A stretch of 64,000 bases of DNA from Nocardia iowensis (GCF_019222765.1 NZ_CP078145.1:2170001-2234000); one strand, 5' to 3'. Positions 43,386-52,370 are shown, counted from the stretch's first letter. Made by a program: numbers and translations. The notes: generated by a model from the sequence alone, not told the origin.

Positions 43386-44690
43386 TCAGGCCGACCTTAC
43401 GAGGTTGTTGGCGACGGCGGCGTCGTAGCGGTCCCAGACAATTTCGGTGAGAGCGGAATGGGGGCCGATGACGTTGGCGTGCACCAAGTTCGGGGCGGCG
43501 GTCGCTAGACGGTCGGTGAGGAGGCCGGGAGCCAGGAACCACGGGGCGACGAGTACGTCATCGGCGCCACGGGCGTGCAAGCGGGAAATCGCCTGCGACA
43601 CCGTGGGTTCGGTGGTGGCGAAGCAGATCTCGGTGAGATGGCCGGTGAGCGCGGCGAGACGTCGGGCCACCGCCGCCGTGCGGGCGTTGGCGGCGGGGGA
43701 GGAGGAGCCCACCGCGGCCACCGCGATACCGAGGCGACAATTCGGCCGGGTCCGCAATGGGCCCCGCGAGGTTTCGATTCGGGTGGTGGAGCTCGTGGGG
43801 TCTTGGGTTGCGCTGATCGACATGTCACGGGTGGTGTCGCTGCGGTCTCGCGTGGCATCACTCGGTGGGTACCGCGTGGCGGCGATCGAGTCGCAGGCTT
43901 CTGTTACCCGATCTCGCAGTGCGGCGATCAGCCGGATATCGGGGCCGAGTACGTCGGCTTGGGTGAGGTGGAGCTGCGGGTGGCGGGTGTGGGCTGCGGC
44001 CAACAGGCCGGGTAGATCCACCCGGGCGTGAAAGGCATTGCCCAGCAGCATCGGCGCGACCACCGCATGGGTATGCCCTTGCGCCGCAACGGCGTCCACG
44101 ACTTGCTCGACCGACGGCGCACTGAGATCGAGAAACGCCAGCCGCACATCGAAACCCGGCCGCGCGGCCGCCAGTTCTTCGACGACCGCCGACATGGTCG
44201 CGGCGGACCGCGGATCCCGGCTGCCATGCGCCACCGCGATCAACGCGGGGGCACCTCGCCTCGGTGCGGCCTCACCGACGAGCGGTGCGACCGACATGCT
44301 CAGTGCCGCAGCGGTTTGTCGCACCGCCGCCGTATGCAAGGCGGGCGTCGCTGCGATGGCGCGCGATTCCGTCACCCCGCTCACGCCTGGCATCGCCACC
44401 CGCACCGCATTCGCGTTCGACACTGTGTTCGCGCCGGACGCTGTGATCGTGCCGGACGCTGTGCTCGTGCCCGACACTGTGTTCGCGTCCGCTGCCGTGT
44501 TCGCGCCCGGCGCCGGGCTTGCGTCAGGCACCGTATTCATGCTCGGCATCGTGTTCGCACCTGGCACCGTGCTCGCGTCCAGCACCGTGTTCGTGTCGGG
44601 CGCCGTGCTTGCGTCCGGCATCGTGCTTGCGCCCGACACCACCCCCGTCGCGGCGGGCCGCAGTGTCGTACTGCCGAACGGATCCCTCAC
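43386..44690 (-). CDS. Sirohydrochlorin ferrochelatase (CbiX/SirB-like) with repeat-rich N-terminus
   Basis: Protein of about 434 aa. The core is a two-lobed CbiX-type chelatase: APALIAVAHGSRDPRSAATM in lobe 1, with the catalytic His, and a second lobe LGIAVAAVGSSSPAANARTA ... DDVLVAPWFLAPGLLTD. It inserts Fe(II) into sirohydrochlorin to make sirohaem for NirA, encoded in the same operon. Before the core is a ~110-residue Ala/Thr/Asn/Pro segment encoded by an 18-bp minisatellite, and the linker between lobes is also Thr/Arg/Asp-rich. GTG at 44690 lies one base after the cysN stop; a TTG at 44714 would overlap it. The M. tuberculosis counterpart is Rv2393 (che1). Confidence 0.88.
   Translation of the reverse strand: MRDPFGSTTLRPAATGVVSGASTMPDASTAPDTNTVLDASTVPGANTMPSMNTVPDASPAPGANTAADANTVSGTSTASGTITASGANTVSNANAVRVAMPGVSGVTESRAIAATPALHTAAVRQTAAALSMSVAPLVGEAAPRRGAPALIAVAHGSRDPRSAATMSAVVEELAAARPGFDVRLAFLDLSAPSVEQVVDAVAAQGHTHAVVAPMLLGNAFHARVDLPGLLAAAHTRHPQLHLTQADVLGPDIRLIAALRDRVTEACDSIAATRYPPSDATRDRSDTTRDMSISATQDPTSSTTRIETSRGPLRTRPNCRLGIAVAAVGSSSPAANARTAAVARRLAALTGHLTEICFATTEPTVSQAISRLHARGADDVLVAPWFLAPGLLTDRLATAAPNLVHANVIGPHSALTEIVWDRYDAAVANNLVRSA
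44401..44634. repeat. 18-bp minisatellite, 13 units, in the chelatase gene
   Basis: From 44401 to 44634 the sequence divides into thirteen 18-base units such as GACACTGTGTTCGCGCCG and GGCACCGTGCTCGCGTCC. They encode six-residue units like ASTVPD/GANTMP in the N-terminus of the chelatase. The length is a multiple of three in every unit, so variation in copy number keeps the frame. Confidence 0.9.
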
Positions 44691-44691
44691 G

Positions 44692-45990
44692 TCAGACTCC
44701 GGTGCCGACCTCAACGGCCGACAGCACGTCGCCGACCAGGCCTGCGGCTACGGTGTTGCCCCCGGACGGATCGATGAGCAGGAAGCTGCCGGTGTGGCGG
44801 TTGACTCGGTAGTCGTCGACGGCGAGGGGTTCGGCGACGCGCACAGAGATGCGGCCGATGTCGTTGAGGGCCAACGATTCCGGGTTCGGGTCGGCGAGAA
44901 GGCGCTGTTCGTCGAAGCGTTCCAGCAGGCCGCCGACGATGGCCTGCGTGGTGCGGGTGCCGTGCTTGAGCAGCAGGCGTGCGCCGGGGCGCAGCGGCTT
45001 GTCGCCGAGCCAGCAGACGGTCGCGTCGAAGGTGTCGATCGGCTCGGGGGCGTCGGCGACCGAGGCGATGGTGTCGCCGCGGGAGATGTCGACGTCGTCG
45101 GCCAGGATCAGCGTGACGCTGCGGCCGGTTTGCGCCACGGCGAGCTCACCGTCCGGCGTATCGATCCGCTCGACGGTGGTGCGAATCCCGGAGGGCAGCA
45201 CCACGACCTCGTCGCCGGGCGCGACCGCACCGGCCGCGATCTGACCGGCATAGCCGCGATAGTCGGGGTACTCGGCGGTGCGCGGCCGGATCACATACTG
45301 CACCGGAAAGCGAAGTCCCAGTGTGTGATTGCCGGTGCTGTCGGCATCGACCGGCACCGATTCCAGATGCTCGATCAGCGAGGGACCGCTGTAGTACGGG
45401 GTGCCCTCGGAGCGAGTGGCGATGTTGTCGCCGTGCAGCGCGGAAACCGGAATCTCCAGCACGTCGTCGTCGGCCCAGCCGAGAGTCCGGGTGAGCTGGT
45501 TGAATTCGGCCGAGATGTCCGCGAACACGGTCGCCGCATCATCCACCAGGTCGATCTTGTTCACCGCGAGTACCAGCTTCGGCACCCCGAGCAGTGCGAG
45601 CACCGCCGCGTGCCTACGGGTCTGCTCGATGACACCCTTGCGCGCGTCGACGAGCAGGATCACCAGCTGCGCGGTCGACGCACCGGACACCGTATTCCGG
45701 GTGTACTGCACATGCCCGGGAGTGTCCGCCAGCACGAACGAGCGCCGCGGCGTGGCGAAATAACGGTAGGCGACATCGATGGTGATGCCCTGCTCACGTT
45801 CCGCGCGCAGCCCGTCCACGAGCAACGAAAGGTCCGGTGTGGCAAGCCCTTTGTCCACCGACGCCCGAGTAACGGCATCGATCTGATCGGCCAGAACGGA
45901 TTTCGTGTCGTAGAGCAGGCGTCCGACCAGGGTGGACTTGCCGTCGTCGACAGAACCGGCGGTGGCCAGCCTCAATAGCTCGGCGGACAT
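44692..45990 (-). CDS. cysN: Sulfate adenylyltransferase subunit 1 (GTPase)
   Basis: Protein of 432 aa, EF-Tu-like. The P-loop GSVDDGKST is at residues 12-20, then DTPGHVQYTRN and NKIDLVDD, and beta-barrel domains in the C-terminal half. CysN hydrolyses GTP to drive APS formation by CysD. The length shows it lacks a fused APS kinase (CysC) domain, in line with direct APS reduction by CysH. ATG is one base after the cysD stop. The C-terminus reads LVGDVLSAVEVGTGV, followed by the chelatase gene one base later. Confidence 0.95.
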   Translation of the reverse strand: MSAELLRLATAGSVDDGKSTLVGRLLYDTKSVLADQIDAVTRASVDKGLATPDLSLLVDGLRAEREQGITIDVAYRYFATPRRSFVLADTPGHVQYTRNTVSGASTAQLVILLVDARKGVIEQTRRHAAVLALLGVPKLVLAVNKIDLVDDAATVFADISAEFNQLTRTLGWADDDVLEIPVSALHGDNIATRSEGTPYYSGPSLIEHLESVPVDADSTGNHTLGLRFPVQYVIRPRTAEYPDYRGYAGQIAAGAVAPGDEVVVLPSGIRTTVERIDTPDGELAVAQTGRSVTLILADDVDISRGDTIASVADAPEPIDTFDATVCWLGDKPLRPGARLLLKHGTRTTQAIVGGLLERFDEQRLLADPNPESLALNDIGRISVRVAEPLAVDDYRVNRHTGSFLLIDPSGGNTVAAGLVGDVLSAVEVGTGV

Positions 45991-45991
45991 A

Positions 45992-46954
45992 TCAGAAATA
46001 ACCCTCTCGCTTGCGGTCTTCCATCGCGGCTTCCGACACCCGGTCGTCACCGCGGGTAGCACCACGTTCGGTCAATCGGGACGCGGCCACCTCGGCCAAG
46101 ATCGCCTGGTTGTCGGCAGCGTCGGAAAGCACTGCGCCGGTGGACGATCCGTCGCCGACGGTGCGGTAACGCACCGAAAGCGTTTCCAGCACTTCGTCCT
46201 CGCGCGGGCCACCCCAGACGCCGGGCGTCATCCACATGCCGTCGCGCTGGTACACCGGACGCTGATGCGCGTAGTAGATGCTCGCCAGGTCGATGTCCTC
46301 GCGGGCGATGTAGCGCCAGATGTCGAGCTCGGTCCAGTTGCTCAACGGGAACACCCGAACGTGCTCGCCCGGCGCGTGCCGCCCGTTGTACAGGTTCCAC
46401 AGTTCCGGCCGCTGCCGCTTGGGGTCCCACTGCCCGAAGGCGTTGCGCAGCGAGAAGATTCGCTCCTTAGCGCGGGAGCGCTCCTCGTCGCGGCGGCCGC
46501 CGCCGAACACCGCATCGAAGCGGTGCTCGCTGATCGCGTCCAGCAGCGGGACGGTCTGCAACGGATTGCGGATGCCGTCCGGACGCTCGGTGAGCCTGCC
46601 GTCAGCGAGATAGTCCTCGACCTTGGCGACGTGCAGCCGCAGCCCGTACCGCTCGACGATCTTGTCCCGGAATTCCAGCACCTCCGGCAGATTGTGCCCG
46701 GTATCGACGTGCAGCAGCGCGAACGGCAGCGGCGCGGGCCAGAATGCCTTGAGCGCCAAGTGCAGCAGCACGGTGGAGTCCTTGCCGCCGGAGAACAGGA
46801 TCACCGGCCGCTCGAATTCCCCTGCCACCTCACGGAAGATGTGGATCGACTCCGACTCCAGGGCGGCGAGCGTGTCGAAATCACTGATGCCGAAGGCGCG
46901 TTCGGTGGTGTTGGAGGATTCGCTCACAAGTTCGTTCACAATGGTCTCCGTCAT
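45992..46954 (-). CDS. cysD: Sulfate adenylyltransferase subunit 2
   Basis: Protein of 320 aa of the PP-loop ATP pyrophosphatase family. The PP-motif SGGKDS is at 55-60, VFGGGRRDEERSRAKERIFS contains the conserved Arg-rich loop, and the C-terminus is the expected DRKREGYF. Forms APS from sulfate and ATP with CysN. It lies 70 bp after cysH, and that gap holds a small hairpin (GCCTGA at 47014-47019 with TCAGGC at 47025-47030, overlapping the cysH stop) that might modulate expression within the operon. Confidence 0.96.
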   Translation of the reverse strand: MTETIVNELVSESSNTTERAFGISDFDTLAALESESIHIFREVAGEFERPVILFSGGKDSTVLLHLALKAFWPAPLPFALLHVDTGHNLPEVLEFRDKIVERYGLRLHVAKVEDYLADGRLTERPDGIRNPLQTVPLLDAISEHRFDAVFGGGRRDEERSRAKERIFSLRNAFGQWDPKRQRPELWNLYNGRHAPGEHVRVFPLSNWTELDIWRYIAREDIDLASIYYAHQRPVYQRDGMWMTPGVWGGPREDEVLETLSVRYRTVGDGSSTGAVLSDAADNQAILAEVAASRLTERGATRGDDRVSEAAMEDRKREGYF

Positions 46955-47024
46955 GCTGTATCCAATCTGCCTGTCCGAGGGCCCTCCGTGGTTACGCAGG
47001 CTGCCTCCGCCGGGCCTGACTCGG

Positions 47025-47744
47025 TCAGGCGGTGTGCAACCCGCATTCGGTCTTGGCGAGGCCGGCCCAACGGCCGCTTCGCGGATCGGAACCCGGCTCC
47101 GGCTTCCGTGTGCACGGAGCGCAGCCGATGGACGGATATCCCTCTTCCACCAGGGGATTGACGAGGATGCCGTGCTGTTCGATGTAGGCCTGCATCTCGT
47201 CGTCGGACCAGGCGGCGATCGGGTTGATCTTCACCAGTCCGAACGCCTCGTCGAACGAGATGAGCGGTGCGTTGGCCCGCGTCGGCGCCTCGACCCGGCG
47301 GATGCCGGTCACCCAGGCGTTGTATCCGGCCAGTGACTTCTGCAGCGGGACCACCTTGCGCAACCGGCAGCACTCGCCGGGATCACGCCCGAACAAGTCC
47401 TTGCCGAGCAACTGATCCTGTTCGGCCACAGTGTGTTCCGGACGAACATTGACCACGTTCACCCCATACACCGCCTCGACGGCGTCCCGGGTGCCGATGG
47501 TCTCGGCGAAGTGGTAGCCGGTATCCAGGAACAGCACGTCCACGCCGGAGCGGACCTGCGCGGCCAGGTGAACCAGCACGCCGTCCTGCATGTTCGAGGC
47601 GACGATGTAGCCCGAGCCGAAGTTGGCCTCGGTCCACTGCAGCAGGTCGAGCGCGGATGCCTCGGGACCGAGGTCGGCTGCGCCCTTCTCGGCGATGGCC
47701 CGCAGCTCTTCCTCGGCCAGCTTCGCTACCAATTCGGTTGTCAC
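47025..47744 (-). CDS. cysH: APS reductase, [4Fe-4S] type
   Basis: Protein of 239 aa. The iron-sulfur cluster ligands of APS (not PAPS) reductases are present: Cys125-Cys126 in GECCRLRK and Cys208-x2-Cys211 in IGCAPC. The catalytic Cys234 is in ECGLH at the C-terminus. It reduces APS to sulfite using thioredoxin. GTG 47744 (VTTELVAKL) is preferred; GGGAG lies upstream. It follows nirA in the operon by 37 bp. Confidence 0.96.
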   Translation of the reverse strand: MTTELVAKLAEEELRAIAEKGAADLGPEASALDLLQWTEANFGSGYIVASNMQDGVLVHLAAQVRSGVDVLFLDTGYHFAETIGTRDAVEAVYGVNVVNVRPEHTVAEQDQLLGKDLFGRDPGECCRLRKVVPLQKSLAGYNAWVTGIRRVEAPTRANAPLISFDEAFGLVKINPIAAWSDDEMQAYIEQHGILVNPLVEEGYPSIGCAPCTRKPEPGSDPRSGRWAGLAKTECGLHTA

Positions 47745-47781
47745 AGTTGATCTCCCATCACATGCCCAGCGCAAGCGAGGC

Positions 47782-49608
47782 TCATTTCAGGTCAGCCTCG
47801 TCGGCACGAACGGCCCACTGCGCGAACCGTTCGCCATCCTCGCGGTGCTTGATGAAGTTGCGCACCACCCGCTCGATGTAGTCACCGAGCTCGTCGCTGG
47901 TCACCTTGTGCTGACGCAGCTTGCGCCCGAAGGCGCTGTCGAAGCCGAGGCTGCCACCCAGGTGAACCTGGAAGCCCTCCACGTGGTTCCCGTTGCCGTC
48001 ATCGACCAGCTGACCCTTGAACCCGATGTCGGCGATCTGCGACCGGGCGCACGAGTTCGGGCAGCCGTTGATATTGATGGTGACCGGAACGTCCAGCAGC
48101 GCATTGAGATCCGCGAGCCGCTCCTCCAGTTCGGGCACCAGCACCTGCGACCGCTTACGCGTCTCGGCGAACGACAGCTTGCAGAACTCGATGCCGGAGC
48201 ACGCCATCAGGTTTCGCCGCCACAACGACGGACGTGCTTGCAGCCCAAGGGGTTCCAGCTCGTCGATCAACGCGTCGACCTTGTCGTCGGCGACGTCGAG
48301 CACGATCAGCTTCTGGTACGGCGTGAACCGGATACGGTCCGACCCGATCCGCTCGACGGCGTCGGCGACCTTGGTCAGGATCGTGCCGGAGACCCGGCCC
48401 GCGATGGGGGAGAAGCCGACCGCGTTCAGCCCGTTCTTCAGCTTCTGCACACCGACGTGGTCGATCGGCTTGGTCGGCTGCTCCGGCGCCGGGCCGTCGA
48501 TCAGCCTTCGCTTCAGGTACTTCTCTTCGAGCACCTCACGGAACTTCTCGATGCCCCAGTCCTTGACCAGGAACTTCAGTCGCGCCTTGGTACGAAGGCG
48601 GCGGTAGCCGTAGTCGCGGTACAGCGAAACCACGGCCTCCCACACATCCGGCACCTCGTCGAGCGGCACCCACGCGCCGACTCGTTGCGCCAGCATCGGA
48701 TTCGTGGACAGGCCGCCACCGACCCACAGATCGAGACCCGGCCCGTGCTCGGGATGGTTCACCCCGACGAACGCGACATCGTTGATCTCGTGCACCACGT
48801 CCTGCTGGCCCGAGATCGCCGTCTTGAACTTGCGCGGCAGGTTGGAGTACTCCTTCTTGCCGATGTAGCGGCGCACGATCTCGTCGATCGCGGGCGTCGG
48901 GTCGATGATCTCGTTCAGCGATTCACCCGCGAGCGGGGAGCCGAGCACCACGCGCGGGCAGTCGCCACACGCCTCGGTGGTCTTGAGGCCGACTGCCTCG
49001 ATCCGCTGCCAGATCTCGGGGACGTTCTCCACCTCGATCCAGTGGTACTGCACGTTCTCGCGGTCGGACAGGTCGGCGGTGTCGCGGCCGAACTCGGTGG
49101 AGATCTGGCCGAGCGTGCGCAGCTGCTCGACGTTCAATGCGCCCGCGTCGCAGCGGATGCGCATCATGAAGTACTTGGCCTCGAGCAGGTCGATGTTCTC
49201 GTCGCCGGTCCAGCTGCCGTCGTAGCCCTGTTCGCGCTGGGTGTAGAGACCCCACCAGCGGAACCGGCCGCGCAGATCGCCCTTGTCGATGCTGTCGAAG
49301 CCCTGCTTCGAGTAGATGTTCTCGATCCGGGCGCGGACGTTGAGTGGGTTGTCGTCCTTCTTGGACTGTTCGTTCGGGTTCAGCGGTTCGCGATAGCCGA
49401 GCGCCCACTGTCCTTCCGCCTTGCGGCGCACCGGCTTACCGGTGCGGGCGCGTTGAGCTCCGGCCTTGGGTGCGGCCGACGTTTCGGGGCGCGGGCGGTC
49501 GGGGCGGACGCGGCGTTCGGAGGCGGGGCGGTCGGGCCGCGAGTGGTGGGCGGGCCGGGAATCGGGGCCGGACTGATCGGTCGGACCGGCGTCGGTGCTC
49601 GACGTCAT
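47782..49608 (-). CDS. nirA: Ferredoxin-dependent sulfite reductase (sirohaem)
   Basis: Protein of 608 aa that reduces sulfite to sulfide with six electrons from ferredoxin. Cluster/sirohaem ligands are Cys470, Cys476 (ACSGIEFC) and Cys516, Cys520 (NGCPNSC). TEACGDCPR has the active-site Cys that in mycobacterial SirA forms a Tyr-Cys link. Compared with the ~555-aa mycobacterial enzyme it has about 60 extra N-terminal residues rich in Pro, Arg and Ser (ASERRVRPDRPRPETSAAPK) with no predicted fold. AGGAG precedes ATG by eight bases. First structural gene of nirA-cysH-cysD-cysN-chelatase. Confidence 0.95.
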   Translation of the reverse strand: MTSSTDAGPTDQSGPDSRPAHHSRPDRPASERRVRPDRPRPETSAAPKAGAQRARTGKPVRRKAEGQWALGYREPLNPNEQSKKDDNPLNVRARIENIYSKQGFDSIDKGDLRGRFRWWGLYTQREQGYDGSWTGDENIDLLEAKYFMMRIRCDAGALNVEQLRTLGQISTEFGRDTADLSDRENVQYHWIEVENVPEIWQRIEAVGLKTTEACGDCPRVVLGSPLAGESLNEIIDPTPAIDEIVRRYIGKKEYSNLPRKFKTAISGQQDVVHEINDVAFVGVNHPEHGPGLDLWVGGGLSTNPMLAQRVGAWVPLDEVPDVWEAVVSLYRDYGYRRLRTKARLKFLVKDWGIEKFREVLEEKYLKRRLIDGPAPEQPTKPIDHVGVQKLKNGLNAVGFSPIAGRVSGTILTKVADAVERIGSDRIRFTPYQKLIVLDVADDKVDALIDELEPLGLQARPSLWRRNLMACSGIEFCKLSFAETRKRSQVLVPELEERLADLNALLDVPVTININGCPNSCARSQIADIGFKGQLVDDGNGNHVEGFQVHLGGSLGFDSAFGRKLRQHKVTSDELGDYIERVVRNFIKHREDGERFAQWAVRADEADLK

Positions 49609-49741
49609 GGGGTCGCTCCTGCGGGGTGGGTTTACATCCGTGCTGAAGGCGCGAGGGGCTGACTCGCACCTGCGGTGTCAGCGGACCGATAAAGTCGAAT
49701 ATCGGGATCGCCGGGAAGACCCGGGGATGGGCGTCGCTGAG

Positions 49742-49834
49742 CTACCGAGAAGAAGCAGGCAGACAGCAAGCACTACAGACGCGCTTGTAGTCGACGTGGC
49801 GACGTGCCACAAGTCGTACTCCCGATGCGCGCAT
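49742..49834 (-). CDS. Cys-rich leader peptide upstream of nirA (Ms4527A type)
   Basis: ATG-started ORF of 30 codons containing LVARRHVDYKRVCSACC, which fits the RRHVDxxRVxSAxC core of actinobacterial sulfur-gene leader peptides and contains three Cys codons in five (TGT AGT GCT TGC TGT). The ATG is preceded by CACAAT seven bases upstream and no Shine-Dalgarno, so it is probably leaderless. It ends 133 bp before nirA. By analogy with Ms4527A of M. smegmatis, ribosome pausing at the Cys codons during cysteine shortage should raise expression of the operon. Confidence 0.82.
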   Translation of the reverse strand: MRASGVRLVARRHVDYKRVCSACCLPASSR

Positions 49835-50203
49835 GAGCCCAATTGTGCCACGTCAGCGGCGGCCTTCCGACCGAGAGTCCATATTTTCCGCAATTTAGCG
49901 GGAAATCCCCTGGACCGTTCGGTCGATATGTGACGCCAGTCATAGACCATCTACCGAACTCGGCTGCTGATACCCCGCCGTCACCGAAGTGAACCGTGCC
50001 ACTATCGACGGACGGGACCTCACGGCGGCATCACTCGCAGTTTCTCGCAGCCATGTCCCGTCCGCCGAGGCCAAGCCGTAGGGGTGCTCGGCGAAGGGGA
50101 CAACACGGAGGGGGCTACTCGGGTTTTGCCTCAGCCAGGTCCCGCTCGTGGACGGATTCTGGGATTTGACCTGAAGTCCACTCGAGGTGTCAGGGTGAGC
50201 GCC
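49835..50203. other. Divergent intergenic region between nirA leader and SnoaL-like gene
   Basis: 369 bp. The leader-peptide -10 candidate (CACAAT on the minus strand, about 49842-49847) lies at its left end. No ORF with coding support and no clear operator were found in the rest. Confidence 0.45.
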
Positions 50204-50602
50204 ATGAGTACCGCAGCTGTCGAGGCCGAACTCGACGCCATCCGCAAGGTCGTGGCCACCATCGAACACTCTCAGCAGAACGAACTGGTCGAGGAGTTCG
50301 TCGGCCTGTTCCGCGAAGACGCCATCTGGACCACCGGTGGCGGCAAACGACTGTTCGGCCGCGACGCCATCGCCGAGTTCACCGCCAAGGTCCTGCCCGG
50401 CGCGATGCGCGACGGCACTGCCATCTACGAGATCGAACACGTCCTGTTCATCCGCCCCGACGTCGCAGCCGTCAAGGTCCGTCAGCGCTACCTGACCAAC
50501 GACGGCGAACTGACCGGCCAGGGTTCCCCGATGTACGTGATGTCCAAAGAAGACGGCCGCTGGCTGCTCACCGCAAACCAGAACACGGTGGTCGCAGACT
50601 GA
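50204..50602 (+). CDS. SgcJ/EcaC family oxidoreductase-like (SnoaL/NTF2 fold) protein
   Basis: Protein of 132 aa with an NTF2-like cone fold: AIRKVVATIEHSQQNELVEE, FVGLFREDAIWTTGGGKRLF, GRDAIAEFTAKVLPG, AAVKVRQRYLTNDGEL, RWLLTANQNTVV. The segment order matches the SgcJ/EcaC group, whose members have varied or unknown activities. ATG 50204 is chosen since preceding residues do not fit the fold. It is divergent from nirA and 198 bp before hemW. Confidence 0.82.
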   Translation: MSTAAVEAELDAIRKVVATIEHSQQNELVEEFVGLFREDAIWTTGGGKRLFGRDAIAEFTAKVLPGAMRDGTAIYEIEHVLFIRPDVAAVKVRQRYLTNDGELTGQGSPMYVMSKEDGRWLLTANQNTVVAD

Positions 50603-50800
50603 ATCGAGGTGCGCAGTGGCTGGCCGGAAGCATTCGGACAGCCCTCGCATCCGCTGGAGGGCTGGACCACCGCGCCGCCGTACCGCCGGACCCTCCGACG
50701 TTCGACTGAAGCGGGTAGCTGCGAGGTGCGCGTGGGGGCATGGCAGCCGCGCGGGTTGCCCGGGCGCGGGTGGGTGGTGGAGGACCGGCAGACTGGAGGG

Positions 50801-52012
50801 GTGAGTTCACCTGCGGCTATCCCTGTTGGCACCGAGACGTCGGGGCCGGTGCTCGGTGATTTCGGGGGTGGGGCGTTCGGGATCTACGTGCATGTGCCGT
50901 TCTGTGCGACACGCTGTGGGTACTGCGATTTCAACACCTATACGGCGGGTGAGCTCGGGACCTCAGCGTCGCCGCAGTCGTGGCTGGACGCACTGCGGGG
51001 CGAGTTGGCCACTGCGGCGGCTCAGTTCGCGGCGCTTCCGACGACGACGCCCGAGGTTGCGACGATCTTCGTCGGCGGGGGCACCCCTTCGCTGCTCGGC
51101 GGGGACGGCCTGGCGTCGGTTCTCGATGCGGTGCGCGTGAACTTCACCCTCGCCGCGGATGCCGAGGTGACCACCGAGTCCAACCCGGAATCCACCTCGC
51201 CGGAATTCTTCGAGCGGATCCGCGCGGCGGGCTTTACCCGTGTCTCGCTCGGCATGCAATCCGCCGCCGCGCACGTACTGAAAGTGCTCGACCGCACCCA
51301 CACCCCTGGCCGCGCGGTCGCCGCCGCACAAGAGGCCCGCGCGGCCGGGTTCGACCATGTGAACCTCGACCTGATCTACGGCACCCCCGGCGAACGCGAC
51401 AGCGACCTCGATGCCAGCCTCGACGCGGTACTCGCCGCGGGCGTCGACCACGTCTCCGCCTACTCGCTGATCGTCGAAGACGGCACCGCACTGGCCCGCC
51501 GCGTCCGCCGCGGCGAACTCCCCGCCCCGGACGACGACGTCCTCGCCGTCCGCTACGAACGCATCGACGCCCGCCTCACCGCCGCAGGCCTGACCTGGTA
51601 CGAGGTATCCAATTGGGCCGCAAGCGAAGCCGCGGCCTGTCGGCACAACCTCGGCTACTGGGACGGTGGCGACTGGCTCGGCGCGGGCCCCGGCGCGCAC
51701 AGCCATGTCGGCGGCGTCCGCTGGTGGAACATCAAACACCCCGCCCGCTACGCCGACCGCGTGGCCGACGGCGGCCTCCCCGCCGCAGGCTGGGAAACCC
51801 TGACCTCCGACGAGCGCTACACCGAACGCGTCATGCTCGCCGTCCGCCTCCGCACCGGCCTACCCCTGGCCGACCTGGACCCGACCAGCGCCGCGGCTGC
51901 CGACCGAGTTATCGCCGACGGCCTGGCAACACGATCGGGTGATCGTCTCGTGCTCACCGATCGAGGCAGGCTCCTGGCCGACGGAGTGGTCCGTCAGCTG
52001 CTCGTCCCATAA
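50801..52012 (+). CDS. hemW: HemW, radical SAM haem chaperone
   Basis: Protein of about 403 aa. Radical SAM motif HVPFCATRCGYCDFNTY with Cys35, Cys39 and Cys42; then FVGGGTPSLL, TTESNPES, RVSLGMQS, HVNLDLIYGTPGE, and the C-terminal HemN domain. The sequence fits HemW rather than oxygen-independent coproporphyrinogen oxidase because the oxidase-specific N-terminal extension is missing. Its neighbourhood in mycobacteria (Rv2388c) agrees. GTG 50801 has GGAGG immediately before it, unusually close; an in-frame GTG at 50774 is the alternative start. Confidence 0.92.
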   Translation: MSSPAAIPVGTETSGPVLGDFGGGAFGIYVHVPFCATRCGYCDFNTYTAGELGTSASPQSWLDALRGELATAAAQFAALPTTTPEVATIFVGGGTPSLLGGDGLASVLDAVRVNFTLAADAEVTTESNPESTSPEFFERIRAAGFTRVSLGMQSAAAHVLKVLDRTHTPGRAVAAAQEARAAGFDHVNLDLIYGTPGERDSDLDASLDAVLAAGVDHVSAYSLIVEDGTALARRVRRGELPAPDDDVLAVRYERIDARLTAAGLTWYEVSNWAASEAAACRHNLGYWDGGDWLGAGPGAHSHVGGVRWWNIKHPARYADRVADGGLPAAGWETLTSDERYTERVMLAVRLRTGLPLADLDPTSAAAADRVIADGLATRSGDRLVLTDRGRLLADGVVRQLLVP

Positions 52013-52370
52013 GCAGGTCGCGCACCTCATCGCTCCAAAGGGTGCGCGACAGTCACCGGAAAACCGGCTCGCTCTCGTTCGCATGTGACACAACACTCAT
52101 CACGGGTCGGATCACCTCGCTGGCGCGGAACGATCCGCCCTCTTCGTTCGGCATCGGAAGGGACTCGGTAGATCTTCTCGCCTCCAGGGCGCTCTCAGGT
52201 CCCCTACCGGGGCAACCAGCCCGCTAGCGCACCCGGTCGACTCGCCGCAGCACTCGCAAACTTGCGAGCATCCCGCAGCCCGACCAACCACCTTCGGCGA
52301 ACTGCCGGGTCGGTTCGGCTGTCGCGGAGCCGACCGGCCTTGTAGGCTTCGATCAACCCCAAGGAGATTC
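52013..52370. other. Intergenic region with a 16-bp palindrome
   Basis: 358 bp after hemW. hrcA, often found after hemW, is absent here. The one notable element is CTCGCAA-AC-TTGCGAG at 52253-52268, a perfect dyad about 100 bp upstream of the small gene at 52371, which may be an operator. Confidence 0.5.

Noticed and set aside
47014..47030. cysH-cysD hairpin as a terminator
   Set aside because: Stem is only six base pairs, has no T-run, and the downstream genes clearly continue the same pathway; kept only as a remark in cysD.
52013..52370. CIRCE element/hrcA expected after hemW
   Set aside because: No GAGTGCTAA-type arms or HrcA coding sequence is present; the only dyad has a different sequence.
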